Shown in pieces: positions 30,329-40,147 of a stretch of DNA of 64,000 nt (positions within the stretch are counted from its first letter, which is position 1; every line of letters begins with the position of its first letter). Source of the stretch: Vibrio astriarenae (GTDB lineage: Bacteria; Pseudomonadota; Gammaproteobacteria; Enterobacterales; Vibrionaceae); assembly GCF_010587385.1 (NCBI RefSeq), contig NZ_CP047475.1, positions 372,001 to 436,000 of the forward strand, written 5' to 3'. The notes below the pieces were generated by a model, which worked only from the letters and a program-made list of their open reading frames with translations, did no database searches and was not told the DNA's origin. The position numbers and the translations under genes are program-made.

Positions 30329-31954
30329 TTATTTCTGTACGTTGAACTTGGCTGCCCAGTTTTCGAGTTCATTTGCCAACGAGGTGAGCGTTTGTGTACT
30401 GCTGTAAGTGCTTGATACAACGTTATTGAGCTCATTGCCACTGCCTTCAATCATATTGATGCGTTGTGAGATGTCATCACTCACTTGTGTTTGCTCAGCT
30501 GCAGCGGTGGCAATTTGATGGCTCATGCCAGTGATGTTCTCAAGGGCCGTGACCACTTGTTGTAGAGCTTGAGAGGCATTTTGCGAGACAGTAACCGTGT
30601 TCTGACTGGTTTCTGCACAGATGTCCATGGTATGGATAGCATTTCGCGAGCCCTCTTGAAGGTTATTGATCATCAATTGAATCTCTTTAGTACTGTCTTG
30701 AGTTCGCCCTGCCAGATTTCGCACCTCATCAGCAACAACGGCAAAACCACGGCCTTGCTCGCCAGCACGTGCTGCTTCAATGGCTGCGTTGAGGGCGAGT
30801 AGATTGGTTTGCTCAGCGATATCACCGATCACATCAAGGACTTTGACAATATCGTTCACATTGTTATCGAGTTCAGATACTGCTTGGCTAGCCGCGCCCA
30901 ACTGAGTAGCAAGCCCTTCAATATTATCAACGGTATTATGAATCAAGGATTGAGTTGCTCGACTTTGTTTATCGGCTTCATCGGTATTTTGCGCAGTCTC
31001 ACTCGCAGAGTCAGCCACGTTGTTAGCAGAAGAGGCCATCTCGGTCATTGCGGTCGCTATCATTGCGGTTGACTTTTGTTGGGTATCTGTCAATTGAGTC
31101 AGCGTCGCTGAGCGATTCTCCACGTCATTTAGCTCATCTCGCAGGGCATGCATAGATGACTCAAGATTGTTGATTAGGTGGGCTAGAGATATGCTCATGT
31201 GTTGAACCGACTCATAGATGCTGCCCTGTGGCGCAATCTCATCAAATGAGGTTTGAATATTGCCTTTTGCCACAGATTGAACCGCTTCACGTACAGCAAT
31301 AGGTTCACCCCCTAGGAGGTTGAGCATACGACGAATTGCGATATAGATAATAGTGGCCAGAATAGCAGCGATAACAATAGATAGTGTCAGTGTCCAACGT
31401 GCTGTTTCCCAAAAGCGGGCATTGACTTCGTCAAAGCCAATGCCAGTGCCAACCACCCATCCCCAGTTAGGCGTCTTTTGGGCGGTTGAGAACTTGGTTT
31501 CAACTGAACCATCTGCTTGACGCTGAGTCCATTCATATTCAGCAATACCGTGAGAGGTCGATGAGATAGAGCGAAGCAGAATGTCTGCGACACTGTGCCC
31601 GTTGGCATCTTTGAAGTCATGGAAACTAGTACCATGAAGCTCAGGGTCCAAAGGCGCAGCGATGAACACCATATCTTCATCAGCGACATAAACATACTCA
31701 CTGTCGTTGTAAATATTTGAGCGCAGTAGTTGAGTGGCAAGCTCTTTCGCTTCTGTTTCGCTCATCTCACCACGTCGTGCCATGTTCTCAATCTCAACCA
31801 TTGTAGAGTAGGTGCTGCGGAATAATTCAGTAACGCGCGTTGCGTTATCTTGATTACTTGCCATGCGCAGTGTGGAAAGCCCGATTAAGGTCACTGCTAC
31901 CAGAGCCAGTAAGATAGCTCCAGATAAAAGGTATGTTTGGGTTTTTAACTTCAT
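30329..31954 (-). CDS. Methyl-accepting chemotaxis protein with single Cache sensor domain
   Basis: This is a transmembrane chemoreceptor of 541 residues. Membrane helices near residues 8-29 and 186-208 flank a periplasmic single-Cache (sCache_2-like) domain, with [22 protein letters not shown] and [13 protein letters not shown], that would bind a small ligand such as a carboxylate. A HAMP domain follows (about 210-262), then the long coiled-coil signalling domain with the hairpin tip [20 protein letters not shown]. There is no C-terminal pentapeptide for CheR/CheB binding (it ends KFNVQK). It lies between two tRNA arrays and has its own terminator. The ligand cannot be told from the sequence. 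Confidence 0.93.
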   Translation of the reverse strand: MKLKTQTYLLSGAILLALVAVTLIGLSTLRMASNQDNATRVTELFRSTYSTMVEIENMARRGEMSETEAKELATQLLRSNIYNDSEYVYVADEDMVFIAAPLDPELHGTSFHDFKDANGHSVADILLRSISSTSHGIAEYEWTQRQADGSVETKFSTAQKTPNWGWVVGTGIGFDEVNARFWETARWTLTLSIVIAAILATIIYIAIRRMLNLLGGEPIAVREAVQSVAKGNIQTSFDEIAPQGSIYESVQHMSISLAHLINNLESSMHALRDELNDVENRSATLTQLTDTQQKSTAMIATAMTEMASSANNVADSASETAQNTDEADKQSRATQSLIHNTVDNIEGLATQLGAASQAVSELDNNVNDIVKVLDVIGDIAEQTNLLALNAAIEAARAGEQGRGFAVVADEVRNLAGRTQDSTKEIQLMINNLQEGSRNAIHTMDICAETSQNTVTVSQNASQALQQVVTALENITGMSHQIATAAAEQTQVSDDISQRINMIEGSGNELNNVVSSTYSSTQTLTSLANELENWAAKFNVQK

Positions 31955-32283
31955 TTCAATTATTACCTAAGGCGTACATTTGATGTCTGTTTCCGCCATT
32001 TCTTCAAGGGATATATATTTGTCACTTTTGCTTTGAACGGTCAGGGAAGCGAACAAAGCACACCGAACGTGATGGTTATAAATTTACGATGCAAAATAAG
32101 TTTTGACTAGTTAAGAAGTGTGTGAATTTGAAGCTAGTGGCAGATTAAATAAGGTTGCATTTGCTGGGTGAATGAGTGCTTGCTGTGGTGTCTGTTTCGG
32201 TGAATTGAATTTGGGAAGAGATAACAAGTTAGAGCTCAAAGAGATAGGGAGGGACTCGCACGGGCCGACGGATTGCCGCCTAA

Positions 32284-32341
32284 CCATCCGGATGCGACAT
32301 ATTCACCGTTCACAGATTCCAGACGAAAAAAAACCGCATCT
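32284..32341 (-). repeat. tRNA array tail repeat, copy 2
   Basis: This is the second copy of the 58-base tail found at 29517-29574. In this copy a further 20 or so bases (about 32264-32283) lie between the tail and the T-arm-like remnant; these are missing from copy 1, where the tRNA-Asn fragment joins directly. Confidence 0.85.
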
Positions 32342-32355
32342 AGCGATACGGTTTT
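32326..32355 (-). terminator. Terminator of tRNA array 2
   Basis: The stem arms around 32330-32340 and 32345-32355 carry one mismatch and have a TAGC loop; eight T's follow on the minus strand. Confidence 0.8.
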
Positions 32356-32363
32356 CTTAAAAG

Positions 32364-32439
32364 TGGCTCCCCCTGCGGGACTCGAACCTGCGACATACGG
32401 ATTAACAGTCCGCCGTTCTACCAACTGAACTAAGGGGGA
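32364..32439 (-). tRNA. tRNA-Asn(GTT)
   Basis: This is a 76-base gene with encoded CCA and anticodon GTT, the same as the copies in array 1. It is the last gene of array 2 in the direction of transcription. Confidence 0.97.
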
Positions 32440-32478
32440 ATTATTTTGTGTAAAGACGTTATCTTTAACACCAAATAA

Positions 32479-32554
32479 TGGTGCCTCGAGGCGGAGTCGA
32501 ACCACCGACACGCGGATTTTCAATCCGCTGCTCTACCAACTGAGCTATCGAGGC
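32479..32554 (-). tRNA. tRNA-Phe(GAA), GCCTCGA type
   Basis: This 76-base gene has anticodon GAA but acceptor GCCTCGA paired with TCGAGGC and an anticodon stem GCGGA/TCCGC. It differs from the other Phe type by paired, compensating changes. Confidence 0.95.
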
Positions 32555-32561
32555 AAAAGAA

Positions 32562-32637
<76 letters not shown>

Positions 32638-32688
32638 ACACTAAATCTTTTTAAATATTGAACAGCTAAAAAGCTATTCGTTGTAATA

Positions 32689-32764
32689 TGGCTCCCCCTG
32701 CGGGACTCGAACCTGCGACATACGGATTAACAGTCCGCCGTTCTACCAACTGAACTAAGGGGGA
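32689..32764 (-). tRNA. tRNA-Asn(GTT)
   Basis: The sequence matches the other tRNA-Asn genes. The spacer to the next gene on its 3' side (32638-32688) nearly matches the Thr-Asn spacer of array 1 (29757-29807). Confidence 0.97.
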
Positions 32765-32803
32765 ATTATTTTGTGTAAAGATGTTATCTTTAACACCAAA
32801 TAA

Positions 32804-32879
32804 TGGTGCCTCGAGGCGGAGTCGAACCACCGACACGCGGATTTTCAATCCGCTGCTCTACCAACTGAGCTATCGAGGC
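32804..32879 (-). tRNA. tRNA-Phe(GAA), GCCTCGA type
   Basis: This is the second copy of the variant tRNA-Phe, with the same sequence as 32479-32554. Confidence 0.95.
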
Positions 32880-32886
32880 AAAAGAA

Positions 32887-32962
<76 letters not shown>

Positions 32963-33016
32963 GCAATATATTCTTTTAACTAATTGTCCGTGCAACGCAC
33001 CAACAATTTTAAATTG

Positions 33017-33092
33017 TGGTGCCCGGAGGCGGAATCGAACCACCGACACGAGGATTTTCAATCCTCTGCTCTACCGACTGAGCTATCCGGGC
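33017..33092 (-). tRNA. tRNA-Phe(GAA), GCCCGGA type
   Basis: This gene matches the tRNA-Phe at 30022-30097 and is the promoter-proximal gene of array 2. Confidence 0.97.
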
Positions 33093-33103
33093 AACGGAGC
33101 GCT

Positions 33104-33132
33104 ATTAAACGGATTTTAAGCCTTTGCGTCAA
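33104..33132 (-). promoter_or_regulatory. Sigma-70 promoter of tRNA array 2
   Basis: On the minus strand, TTGACG (33127-33132), a 17-base spacer and TTTAAT (33104-33109) precede a G/C-rich discriminator. The layout is the same as in array 1, so the promoter was duplicated with the array. Confidence 0.8.
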
Positions 33133-33193
33133 CCACTTTTTTTCAATAATTAGAAAAAAGTGCTGTAACGGCTGCTTTTTTAATCAAGTGTCG

Positions 33194-34333
33194 CTAAATG
33201 TTTTTACCCGCGTTAAATTCCTTTTTGAAATTTGTCACTTTTTCTAGGTAGCGGCGAGCTTCTGCATTGGAGTGTTTGTTGGTCAGTGCCCAATACACTT
33301 GGTTTGGTTGCAGGGAGTTTAACCTTGTCATCGCATTTGAGCGGCTGTTCCTATCAAAGGTATTGAGTACCCCCCCCGTGCCACCGTTGTATGCAGAGAT
33401 CATGCTGTATTCAAGTGAGAGTGGGTGGTCAACCGCTTTCAAGTAACGATTTTTCAGTATGTAAAAGTAGGCCGTTCCGGTATCAATGTTTTTTACTGGA
33501 TCGAAAAGATATTCTGGCGTTGGCTCACCTGGCTTATTTTTAACTAGATTGAATACATCACGGCCAGCAGTTTTTGGTACAACCTGCATTAAACCATAGG
33601 CATTGGCCCAGCTTACTGCGTAGGGGTTAAAGCTACTTTCCGTTTTAATAATGGCATAGATGAGATCTTCAGGAATGTCATACTTGCGTGACGCCTGGCG
33701 CACGATATCAGCATACTTGTAACTGCGGATCTCTACCTGATTCTCCACCATAGGTATCTCAACGTAGTGTGCTTTTTTATAGTCGACACTCTTGGTTTTC
33801 ATCTTGTTGGCAATAAGATAATCAGCAAAACGATTCGCGCGCCATGACCATTGAATGGCTTTACCCTCTTGGTCGACAACCTGCCTGTAGAGGAAAGGTT
33901 GTCCCTCAAGTTTGATGTCGCGAGAAGAGAAAAGATCAACGTTGGCGGGGTCATCAGGGGTCAGTAGGGTGGTAACAATAGCGTTTTTTAGGTGTCTCTC
34001 TGGCTCGGTTGGTGAGACGGTTTCAATAATAATGGTTCCGCGATCGAAGTTAACTTCAGCGCGGCTGAGGTAGTTGTCGATGTACTTCACATAGTTACTT
34101 TTACCGGCCACCTTGACTTCGTTGCTACCCCAACGCTTTTTAATGTTGCCAGAGAAGCTGCTGATTAAAGCATCAAGTGCACGAGTGTCCTTCTCAAACT
34201 GACCTGGAAGTTCGGCTAGATTTTTGGCAAAGCGGTTTGTCGGCTCGTAGTTAACATCATAGAGACCTTCAACAAATTCGCGGCTGCAACCAACGGACAA
34301 GGCCGCGAGCAAAAAAACAGCTATTTTTTTCAT
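33194..34333 (-). CDS. mltC: Membrane-bound lytic murein transglycosylase C
   Basis: MltC is an outer-membrane lipoprotein that cleaves peptidoglycan glycan strands to 1,6-anhydro ends. The 379-residue protein has a lipobox ending SVGC (Cys16), an N-terminal DUF3393-type domain, and a C-terminal SLT domain with the catalytic Glu at about residue 232 in AIIKTESSFNPYAVS, then AYGLMQVVP and SAYNGGTGG. The C tract at 33370-33377 encodes part of that glycine run and is a possible slippage site. It is the last gene of mutY-yggX-mltC. Confidence 0.96.
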   Translation of the reverse strand: MKKIAVFLLAALSVGCSREFVEGLYDVNYEPTNRFAKNLAELPGQFEKDTRALDALISSFSGNIKKRWGSNEVKVAGKSNYVKYIDNYLSRAEVNFDRGTIIIETVSPTEPERHLKNAIVTTLLTPDDPANVDLFSSRDIKLEGQPFLYRQVVDQEGKAIQWSWRANRFADYLIANKMKTKSVDYKKAHYVEIPMVENQVEIRSYKYADIVRQASRKYDIPEDLIYAIIKTESSFNPYAVSWANAYGLMQVVPKTAGRDVFNLVKNKPGEPTPEYLFDPVKNIDTGTAYFYILKNRYLKAVDHPLSLEYSMISAYNGGTGGVLNTFDRNSRSNAMTRLNSLQPNQVYWALTNKHSNAEARRYLEKVTNFKKEFNAGKNI

Positions 34334-34401
34334 ATTTCCCTAAAACAACAATGACATCAGTAAAGAACGTGATGCCATTGAAATAGTGTTGATGATTCTG
34401 A

Positions 34402-34674
34402 TTATTCAGAAGGTGGCGTGTAGCCTTCGATGTGAACGTCTTTACCCTCAAACAGGAAGTTGACCATCTCTGTTTCAAGAAGCTTACGGTGCTCTGGATC
34501 CATCATGTTTAACTTCTTTTCATTGATCAGCATTGTTTGCTTATGTTGCCACTCGCCCCAAGCCTGCTTGGAAATGTTATCAAAGATACGCTTACCTAAC
34601 TCTCCAGGGTAGAGTTGGAAGTCCATCCCTTCTAGCTCTTGTTTTAGTCGAGCACATAAAACGGTGCGGCTCAT
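34402..34674 (-). CDS. yggX: Fe(2+)-trafficking protein YggX
   Basis: YggX protects iron-sulfur clusters and is thought to handle labile iron. The 90-residue protein begins [18 protein letters not shown] with the conserved Cys7, and contains [20 protein letters not shown]. It overlaps mutY by four bases, a linkage seen across gammaproteobacteria that fits the iron-sulfur cluster of MutY. Confidence 0.96.
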   Translation of the reverse strand: MSRTVLCARLKQELEGMDFQLYPGELGKRIFDNISKQAWGEWQHKQTMLINEKKLNMMDPEHRKLLETEMVNFLFEGKDVHIEGYTPPSE

Positions 34675-35738
34675 AGTGACTCCTTGTTGTTCAGTTCAAA
34701 CGGCAAGCTTTCGAGTAGTTGTTTTACTGGTGCTGCTAAGCCGATTTCTTTTGGTTGAGATAAGTTATACCAGAGACCTTGGTTGTCTTCCATGATCACA
34801 TTGGGTTGTTGCGTTAGCTCTACTAACACTGGTGTTATGTCTAGGTGGTAGTGGCTAAATGTATGACGAAAGGCAACCAAGGTACGCTGCTCAGCAATCG
34901 ATGATTGATCAATACCTAAATGCTCTAGGCTGCCTGTAATATCCGTGTGTTCTGATTGAGGGAAGCAGAATAGTCCGCCCCAGATACCCGTTTGTGGCCT
35001 TTGCTCTAACCAAACCTGACCTTGATAGTGCACCATGACAAACCATGTCTCTTTAATCGGCTTCTCTTTTTTCGGCTTTTTGCCTGGGTAGTCGAGCGGG
35101 TTACCTTGGGCGTTGGCTTTACATACCTCACTGATAGGACACAAGCTGCATTTGGGTTTCGAGCGGGTGCAGACCATCGCCCCCATATCCATCATAGCTT
35201 GATTGTACTTATCAACATCGACATTGGGAGTATGCTGCTCCGCATAGTGCCAAAGTTGGTTTTCGACACTCTTTTTGCCCGGCCAGCCTTCCACAGCGAA
35301 AGCACGTGCAAGGGTGCGTTTTACGTTGCCATCGAGAATGGCGTGCGGCTGTTTGTAGACCGAAGATAAGACAGCAGCGGCGGTAGAGCGACCAATTCCG
35401 GGTAGGGCATTTAGCTGCTCAATATCCAATGGGAACTCACCATTATGCTCGTTAACAACGGCTTTTGCCGCTTTATGCAGGTTTCTAGCGCGGGCATAGT
35501 AGCCAAGCCCTGTCCATAAATGCAGCACCTCATCTTGGTCTGCGTTGGCAAGGTCTATCACCGTTGGAAATTTCTCCAGAAATCGCTGGTAATAAGGAAT
35601 TACCGTAGCGACTTGGGTTTGCTGCAGCATAATTTCCGACAGCCAAACACTGTAGGCGGTTTTGTTTTGCTGCCAAGGCAGTTCTTTACGGCCATATCGT
35701 TCATACCAGTCGAGTATGGCTTGGGCAAAAGGAGTCAC
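34671..35738 (-). CDS. mutY: A/G-specific adenine glycosylase MutY
   Basis: MutY removes adenine mispaired with 8-oxoguanine. The 355-residue protein has the catalytic Glu in [11 protein letters not shown], the helix-hairpin-helix [16 protein letters not shown], and a 4Fe-4S cluster site with spacing C-X6-C-X2-C-X5-C ([17 protein letters not shown]). A NUDIX-like domain that recognises 8-oxoG occupies the C-terminal third. It is the first gene of the mutY-yggX-mltC run and is divergent from trmB. Confidence 0.97.
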   Translation of the reverse strand: MTPFAQAILDWYERYGRKELPWQQNKTAYSVWLSEIMLQQTQVATVIPYYQRFLEKFPTVIDLANADQDEVLHLWTGLGYYARARNLHKAAKAVVNEHNGEFPLDIEQLNALPGIGRSTAAAVLSSVYKQPHAILDGNVKRTLARAFAVEGWPGKKSVENQLWHYAEQHTPNVDVDKYNQAMMDMGAMVCTRSKPKCSLCPISEVCKANAQGNPLDYPGKKPKKEKPIKETWFVMVHYQGQVWLEQRPQTGIWGGLFCFPQSEHTDITGSLEHLGIDQSSIAEQRTLVAFRHTFSHYHLDITPVLVELTQQPNVIMEDNQGLWYNLSQPKEIGLAAPVKQLLESLPFELNNKESL

Positions 35739-35934
35739 AACATCAAGCTCGGTTATTTCAGTCTATAATTATCGCAAAATTGAATCACGTCAGGCGTTGG
35801 ATGTAAATCGGACATTTTTTGTGGGTATTGAGCGCGTAACTGACGCGAAAATGTCGATATTACTTGCACCGCTAGCGATTCTTTGGATAATCACAATCCC
35901 TTTGATTTGAGCGCATTTTGAACAGGCATAAACC

Positions 35935-36654
35935 ATGAGTGAAGTGACCACTAACGAATACAATGAAGATGGCAAGTTGATCCGCAAAGTACGTAGCTTT
36001 GTGCGTCGCGAAGGTCGTCTAACCAAGGGCCAAGAAAACGCGATGAACGAGTGTTGGCCAACAATGGGTATTGATTACCAAGAACAGCTTCTCGATTGGA
36101 AAGAGGTCTTCGGTAACGACAACCCAGTGGTACTGGAAATCGGTTTTGGTATGGGGGCTTCACTGGTTGAAATGGCAAAAAATGCGCCAGAGAAAAACTT
36201 TATCGGTATTGAAGTTCACAGCCCTGGCGTTGGTGCATGTCTTGCTGATGCGCGTGATGCGGGTGTCACGAACCTTCGTGTTATGTGTCACGACGCGGTA
36301 GAGGTGTTCGCGAACATGATTCCAGAGTCGAGCTTGAGCACACTGCAACTGTTCTTCCCTGACCCTTGGCACAAAAAACGTCACCACAAACGCCGTATCG
36401 TACAGCTCGATTTCGCAGAGATGGTGCGTACTAAGTTGATCCCTGAGCACGGTATCTTCCACATGGCAACAGACTGGGAAAACTACGCTGAACACATGAT
36501 TGAAGTGATGAATGAGGCGCCTGGCTTCGCGAACATCGCAGCCGATGGTGACTTTGTTCCTCGCCCAGAAGAGCGTCCGTTGACTAAATTTGAAGCTCGC
36601 GGTCACCGTCTAGGTCATGGTGTGTGGGACATCAAGTTTAAACGCACTGCGTAA
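35935..36654 (+). CDS. trmB: tRNA (guanine-N7)-methyltransferase TrmB
   Basis: TrmB makes m7G46 in the variable loop of tRNAs. The 239-residue protein has the SAM-binding [15 protein letters not shown] and the tRNA-binding/catalytic [17 protein letters not shown]. It is followed after 11 bases by a second methyltransferase gene that ends in a terminator, so the two are likely co-transcribed. Confidence 0.97.
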   Translation: MSEVTTNEYNEDGKLIRKVRSFVRREGRLTKGQENAMNECWPTMGIDYQEQLLDWKEVFGNDNPVVLEIGFGMGASLVEMAKNAPEKNFIGIEVHSPGVGACLADARDAGVTNLRVMCHDAVEVFANMIPESSLSTLQLFFPDPWHKKRHHKRRIVQLDFAEMVRTKLIPEHGIFHMATDWENYAEHMIEVMNEAPGFANIAADGDFVPRPEERPLTKFEARGHRLGHGVWDIKFKRTA

Positions 36655-36665
36655 AGGAAGATCTT

Positions 36666-37694
36666 ATGTCGTTGTACGCGATTCTGGCAAACCCAGGACA
36701 CAACCGTATCTACTTCGATAGTGCACTTGAGATTGCTCGCTCTGAATTGCAGGCGATGCTTGAGTCTCAGGGCGTTGAGCTTTTCCGCATCGAAGACAAA
36801 GCGGTGGGTTTGCCTGCTGCTATCGTTTTTTCTTGTCAGGACGAGTTAACAGATGCTCAGATGAAGAAAATTGCGGCGTCTTCCATCTACTATGCATTGT
36901 TTGAGGTGGTGGACGGTGGTTTGTTGAAACCGTTGGCGGTTCCTACCCACAATACGTTCCCTGAAAGCATGAGCCAGATTTTGCGTTACACGGGTAAAAC
37001 CAATGAGCAGTTTACTCGCTTAATGGTGAACCTAGGCGTCAGCGCTGCCAAAACAGGCAGTGAGACAGTGACGTTGATGGATCCTATGTGTGGTAAAGGG
37101 ACAACCCTATATGAAGGGCTGATCCAAGGTATGAACGTTGTTGGCGTTGAGATCAATGCCAAATGGGTACAAGAGATCCAAACTTTTATCGTTAAGTTTA
37201 TGAAAAACGGTCGCTTTAAGCATAAGGCGGGCAAAGATAAACGCACGGTGGAAGGTAAGAAAGTGGCCGAGGGTTTTGTTCTGGATGCGGCGGCGAGCAA
37301 AGAGTTGTTTGCCTCAGGCAATAGCCAGTCAATGAAGTTGTATGCTGCGGATACTCGTCAAGCAGACCTCATCGTGAAAAAGAACTCGGTCGATGTGATG
37401 GTGTCAGATTTGCCATATGGCGTACAACACGGCAGCAAAAACGCCAAAGATAGCAAACTAAACCGTAGCCCAAACGAGCTACTCGCGGAAGCGTTGCCTG
37501 CGTGGAAGAAGGTGCTCAAGAAAAATGGTGCGGTCGTGCTATCTTTTAATGAGTTCACGCTTAAATGGAAAGATTTGGCACAACTGTTCGAATCGCAAGG
37601 TTGGAAGGTAATGGACGAAGCACCATATACCGGCTACTTGCACCGAGTTGACCAGTCGATCAATCGCAATGTCATTGTTGCTGTTAAACCTTAG
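36666..37694 (+). CDS. Putative Trm11-like SAM-dependent nucleic acid methyltransferase
   Basis: This 342-residue protein has an N-terminal domain of about 110 residues without an obvious catalytic motif, then a Rossmann methyltransferase domain with the SAM loop DPMCGKGTT (residues 139-147) and the catalytic-type motif SDLPYG (about 247-252), which resembles the (N/D)PPY tetrapeptide of N-methylating enzymes but with Leu for the first Pro. A basic insert (about residues 180-200: K/R rich) could bind RNA. Position behind trmB suggests a tRNA or rRNA substrate, but no target is known to me. The start has AAGGAAG six bases upstream. Confidence 0.8.
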   Translation: MSLYAILANPGHNRIYFDSALEIARSELQAMLESQGVELFRIEDKAVGLPAAIVFSCQDELTDAQMKKIAASSIYYALFEVVDGGLLKPLAVPTHNTFPESMSQILRYTGKTNEQFTRLMVNLGVSAAKTGSETVTLMDPMCGKGTTLYEGLIQGMNVVGVEINAKWVQEIQTFIVKFMKNGRFKHKAGKDKRTVEGKKVAEGFVLDAAASKELFASGNSQSMKLYAADTRQADLIVKKNSVDVMVSDLPYGVQHGSKNAKDSKLNRSPNELLAEALPAWKKVLKKNGAVVLSFNEFTLKWKDLAQLFESQGWKVMDEAPYTGYLHRVDQSINRNVIVAVKP

Positions 37695-37717
37695 AACGGT
37701 TTCGTTTTGTGTTTATT

Positions 37718-37745
37718 AGAGCCAGCAATTTGCTGGCTCTTTTTG
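37718..37745 (+). terminator. Terminator of the trmB unit
   Basis: A 10-bp stem (37718-37727 with 37731-37740) is followed by TTTTT. It lies 24 bases past the methyltransferase stop and just before the glutaminase start. Confidence 0.9.
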
Positions 37746-37765
37746 TCTTAGATGGAAGTGAAGCA

Positions 37766-38683
37766 ATGCCAACTCAAGAGATCCTTGATTCAGTATTAGA
37801 GGAAGTTCGCCCACTGATTGGGCAAGGTAAAGTCGCAGACTATATTCCTGCATTGGCGAAAATCCCCGCGTCGAAACTGGCGATTGCGGTGTTTACCAAT
37901 GAAGGAGAGCTGATCAAATCGGGTGATGCTGATGAGGCGTTTTCAATTCAGTCAATTTCTAAGGCATTGAGCTTAACGTTGGCCATGGGGATTTATCAGC
38001 CGGAGGAGATTTGGTCTCGCGTTGGGAAAGAGCCCTCAGGTCAGGCATTTAATTCTATGATTCAGCTTGAAATGGAGCAAGGAATACCACGTAACCCGTT
38101 TATTAATGCAGGGGCAATAGTGGTTGCTGACCTGCTTCAGTCGCGCCTGTCAGCGCCAAGGCAGCGTTTGCTTGAGTTTGCAAGGCAGCTTTCAGGTGAT
38201 AGTCACATCGTCTATGACAAGGTCGTTGCGGCCTCAGAGATGCTACACAGTGATCGTAATGCAGCGATAGCTTACCTTATGCGTTCATTTGGCAACTTTA
38301 GTAATGATGTGATTCCGGTATTAAATAACTATTTCCATGCTTGCGCGCTTAAGATGAGTTGCGCTGATTTAGCCAAGACTTTTAGCTATCTCGCTAATAA
38401 AGGCACATCAGTACAAACCCAAAAACAGATTGTGACGCCTACCCAGACCAAACAGTTAAATGCGCTGTTAGCAACGTGTGGTCTGTATGACGGTGCGGGT
38501 GAGTTTGCTTATCGGGTCGGTATGCCAGGAAAGTCTGGTGTAGGTGGCGGTATTATTGCGGTTGTGCCGGGGGAAATGACGATCGCGGTTTGGTCGCCCG
38601 AGCTCGATGCGTCAGGTAATTCGCTGGCAGGCACAAAGGCGCTGGAGATTTTGTCTGAGCGTATTGGGCGTTCGATATTCTAG
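37766..38683 (+). CDS. glsB: Glutaminase (serine-dependent beta-lactamase-like family)
   Basis: The enzyme hydrolyses glutamine to glutamate and ammonia. The 305-residue protein has the SxxK catalytic pair (SISK, Ser63 and Lys66), NPFINAGAI near residue 113, and the late [12 protein letters not shown]. The in-frame start at 37709 would place the trmB terminator inside the gene; the ATG at 37766 with GGAAGTGA upstream gives the normal length. The symbol glsB follows the E. coli YneH-like length; glsA is the other name in use. Confidence 0.93.
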   Translation: MPTQEILDSVLEEVRPLIGQGKVADYIPALAKIPASKLAIAVFTNEGELIKSGDADEAFSIQSISKALSLTLAMGIYQPEEIWSRVGKEPSGQAFNSMIQLEMEQGIPRNPFINAGAIVVADLLQSRLSAPRQRLLEFARQLSGDSHIVYDKVVAASEMLHSDRNAAIAYLMRSFGNFSNDVIPVLNNYFHACALKMSCADLAKTFSYLANKGTSVQTQKQIVTPTQTKQLNALLATCGLYDGAGEFAYRVGMPGKSGVGGGIIAVVPGEMTIAVWSPELDASGNSLAGTKALEILSERIGRSIF

Positions 38684-38721
38684 AAAGTGATCACTTCTCA
38701 ATGGCCAGACATGGAACTCGT

Positions 38722-38836
38722 TATTGTCATATTGAACTCGATATTGTCATATTGAACTTGTTTCAATATCTTCTGGTCTGCTATCACAGAGCAGAAGAAG
38801 CACTTTAGGTAGACCTTGAAATAAATTCAGGGTGAC
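38722..38836. repeat. Palindromic intergenic repeat element (MITE-like)
   Basis: A 17-base stretch (TATTGTCATATTGAACT) occurs twice, 20 bases apart (38722 and 38742). From about 38745 the left arm (TCATATTGAACTTGTTTCAA) pairs imperfectly with a right arm ending at 38836 (TTGAAATAAATTCAGGGTGA), and a small hairpin (TCTGCT/AGCAGA) lies in the centre. No open reading frame is present. This is the shape of short non-autonomous palindromic repeats that are scattered between vibrio genes; copy number cannot be judged here. Confidence 0.6.
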
Positions 38837-38905
38837 GTGAAAGATTCAATATTACGAAAGTTTCGATATTACATAGGTTTGAGTTCAACTCGCGCCGAAT
38901 TAACG

Positions 38906-38943
38906 AACAAAGGGGTAGTGCTAACATTCACTAACCCTTTGTT
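38906..38943. terminator. Bidirectional hairpin between glsB and hemW
   Basis: The arms 38906-38920 and 38929-38943 pair over 14 bases with one G-A mismatch. T-rich sequence follows on the plus side. It lies between two convergent genes and probably ends both. Confidence 0.55.
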
Positions 38944-38961
38944 GTTTGGATCAGATTTTAT

Positions 38962-40140
38962 TTACTCATCCTCACCCATAAACGCTTCCAACAAATCATT
39001 CAAAAACAGCTTCCCTTTCTCGGTGATTTGCCAGTGTGTATCGGTCTCAGACAGATAGTCTATCTCTATTGCCCAGTTGATGGTCTCTTCAATGGCATCA
39101 AATCCAAGCCCAGTAGTATCAAGAAAATCTTGTTTAGGGCAGGCCTCCATCAGCCTGAATCGATTCATAAAGAACTCAAATGGACGGTCTGTGTCAGCGA
39201 CGAGCTGCTCATCAGATAGGTAGGGCTTGGTGAGATTTTTATAAGCACTCAGGTATCCACGTGGATGCTTGATTTTGGTGGTGCGGACAATGCGTCCATC
39301 TGCAAAGCTGATTTTACCCGCAGCGCCGCAGCCAATACCCAGATAATCGCCAAACCGCCAGTAGTTGAGGTTGTGCTGGCATTGGTAACCTGGTTTGCTA
39401 TAGCCAGAGATCTCATACTGGACATAGCCAGCTTTCTTTAACCTCTCATGCCCTAACTCAAAAATATCCCATAAATCATCGTCGTCAGGCAGTGTCGGTG
39501 TTTTGTAGTAAAACATTGTATTTGGCTCAATGGTGAGCTGATACCACGACAGGTGTGGTGGAGCCAGTTCAATCGCTTTATCGAGGTCGGCTAGAGCCTG
39601 CTCTACGGATTGGTCTGGCAGACCATGCATGAGATCTAAGTTGAAGCTATTGAGTCCAATAGTGTGTGCTAAGTTAGCCGCATTGACCGCTTCTTGCTGA
39701 CCATGGATTCGCCCTAGACGCTCCAACTTATCTTGCTCAAAGCTCTGTACACCGATAGATATACGAGTCACCCCAGCTCGTTGATAACCAGCAAATCGTT
39801 CCGCTTCAATTGTGCCCGGATTGGCTTCCATGGTGATTTCGATACCAGGCTTAAAAGGGATGCGTTGCTGTATCCCTTCAAGTAGTGATTGGATACCTTG
39901 CGGTGAAATCAGGCTAGGTGTGCCGCCACCAATAAAGATTGAATGTAAGGATCTTGGTGCTGCGGCCAGGGCATATTTGTCGATATCGGTGTCTAAGTCT
40001 TCGAGCAGGGCTTGAATATACTCTTGCTCTGGAATATCCGTTTTGAGGGCATGTGAGTTAAAATCACAATAGGGGCACTTTTGTACACACCAAGGAATGT
40101 GTACATAGAGGCTCAGCGCTGGTGGGACAAGTTGAGTCAT
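38962..40140 (-). CDS. hemW: Radical SAM heme chaperone HemW
   Basis: HemW is a coproporphyrinogen-oxidase-like radical SAM protein now regarded as a heme-insertion chaperone. The 392-residue protein has the cluster motif CVQKCPYC (CX3CX2C) near residue 20, the IGGGTPSL segment, and a HemN C-terminal domain. The ATG at 40140 is seven bases after the rdgB stop; an upstream TTG inside rdgB is less likely. It ends the yggS-proC-yggT-yggU-DUF4426-rdgB-hemW run. Confidence 0.94.
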   Translation of the reverse strand: MTQLVPPALSLYVHIPWCVQKCPYCDFNSHALKTDIPEQEYIQALLEDLDTDIDKYALAAAPRSLHSIFIGGGTPSLISPQGIQSLLEGIQQRIPFKPGIEITMEANPGTIEAERFAGYQRAGVTRISIGVQSFEQDKLERLGRIHGQQEAVNAANLAHTIGLNSFNLDLMHGLPDQSVEQALADLDKAIELAPPHLSWYQLTIEPNTMFYYKTPTLPDDDDLWDIFELGHERLKKAGYVQYEISGYSKPGYQCQHNLNYWRFGDYLGIGCGAAGKISFADGRIVRTTKIKHPRGYLSAYKNLTKPYLSDEQLVADTDRPFEFFMNRFRLMEACPKQDFLDTTGLGFDAIEETINWAIEIDYLSETDTHWQITEKGKLFLNDLLEAFMGEDE

Positions 40141-40147
40141 GAGCGAG

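Larger units (their letters stand above)
31955..32363. other. Gap between the chemoreceptor and tRNA array 2
   Basis: This 409-base stretch has no gene I can support. The part up to about 32240 must hold the promoter of the minus-strand chemoreceptor, but I see no convincing sigma-70 or sigma-28 hexamers. From about 32248 to 32325 it holds a degenerate tRNA-like tail (a T-arm-like GGGACTCGCACGGG followed by the tail repeat), and from 32326 the terminator of array 2. Confidence 0.6.

Noticed and set aside
31980..32060. Sigma-28 promoter for the chemoreceptor.
   Set aside because: No CTAAAG-N14-GCCGATAA-like match could be found on the minus strand.
33134..33162. A/T hairpin CAC-T6/A6-GTG near the tRNA array 2 promoter as a terminator.
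   Set aside because: The stem is almost all A-T and the promoter -35 region lies directly beside it, so a terminator role is doubtful.
33370..33377. Run of eight C's in mltC as a possible frameshift or phase-variation tract.
   Set aside because: The reading frame is intact through the tract and encodes the conserved glycine stretch of the SLT domain; it is noted but not evidence of a broken gene.
35662..35910. An 82-codon plus-strand frame in the mutY-trmB gap.
   Set aside because: It lies mostly antisense to mutY, has no ribosome-binding site and has no recognisable family.
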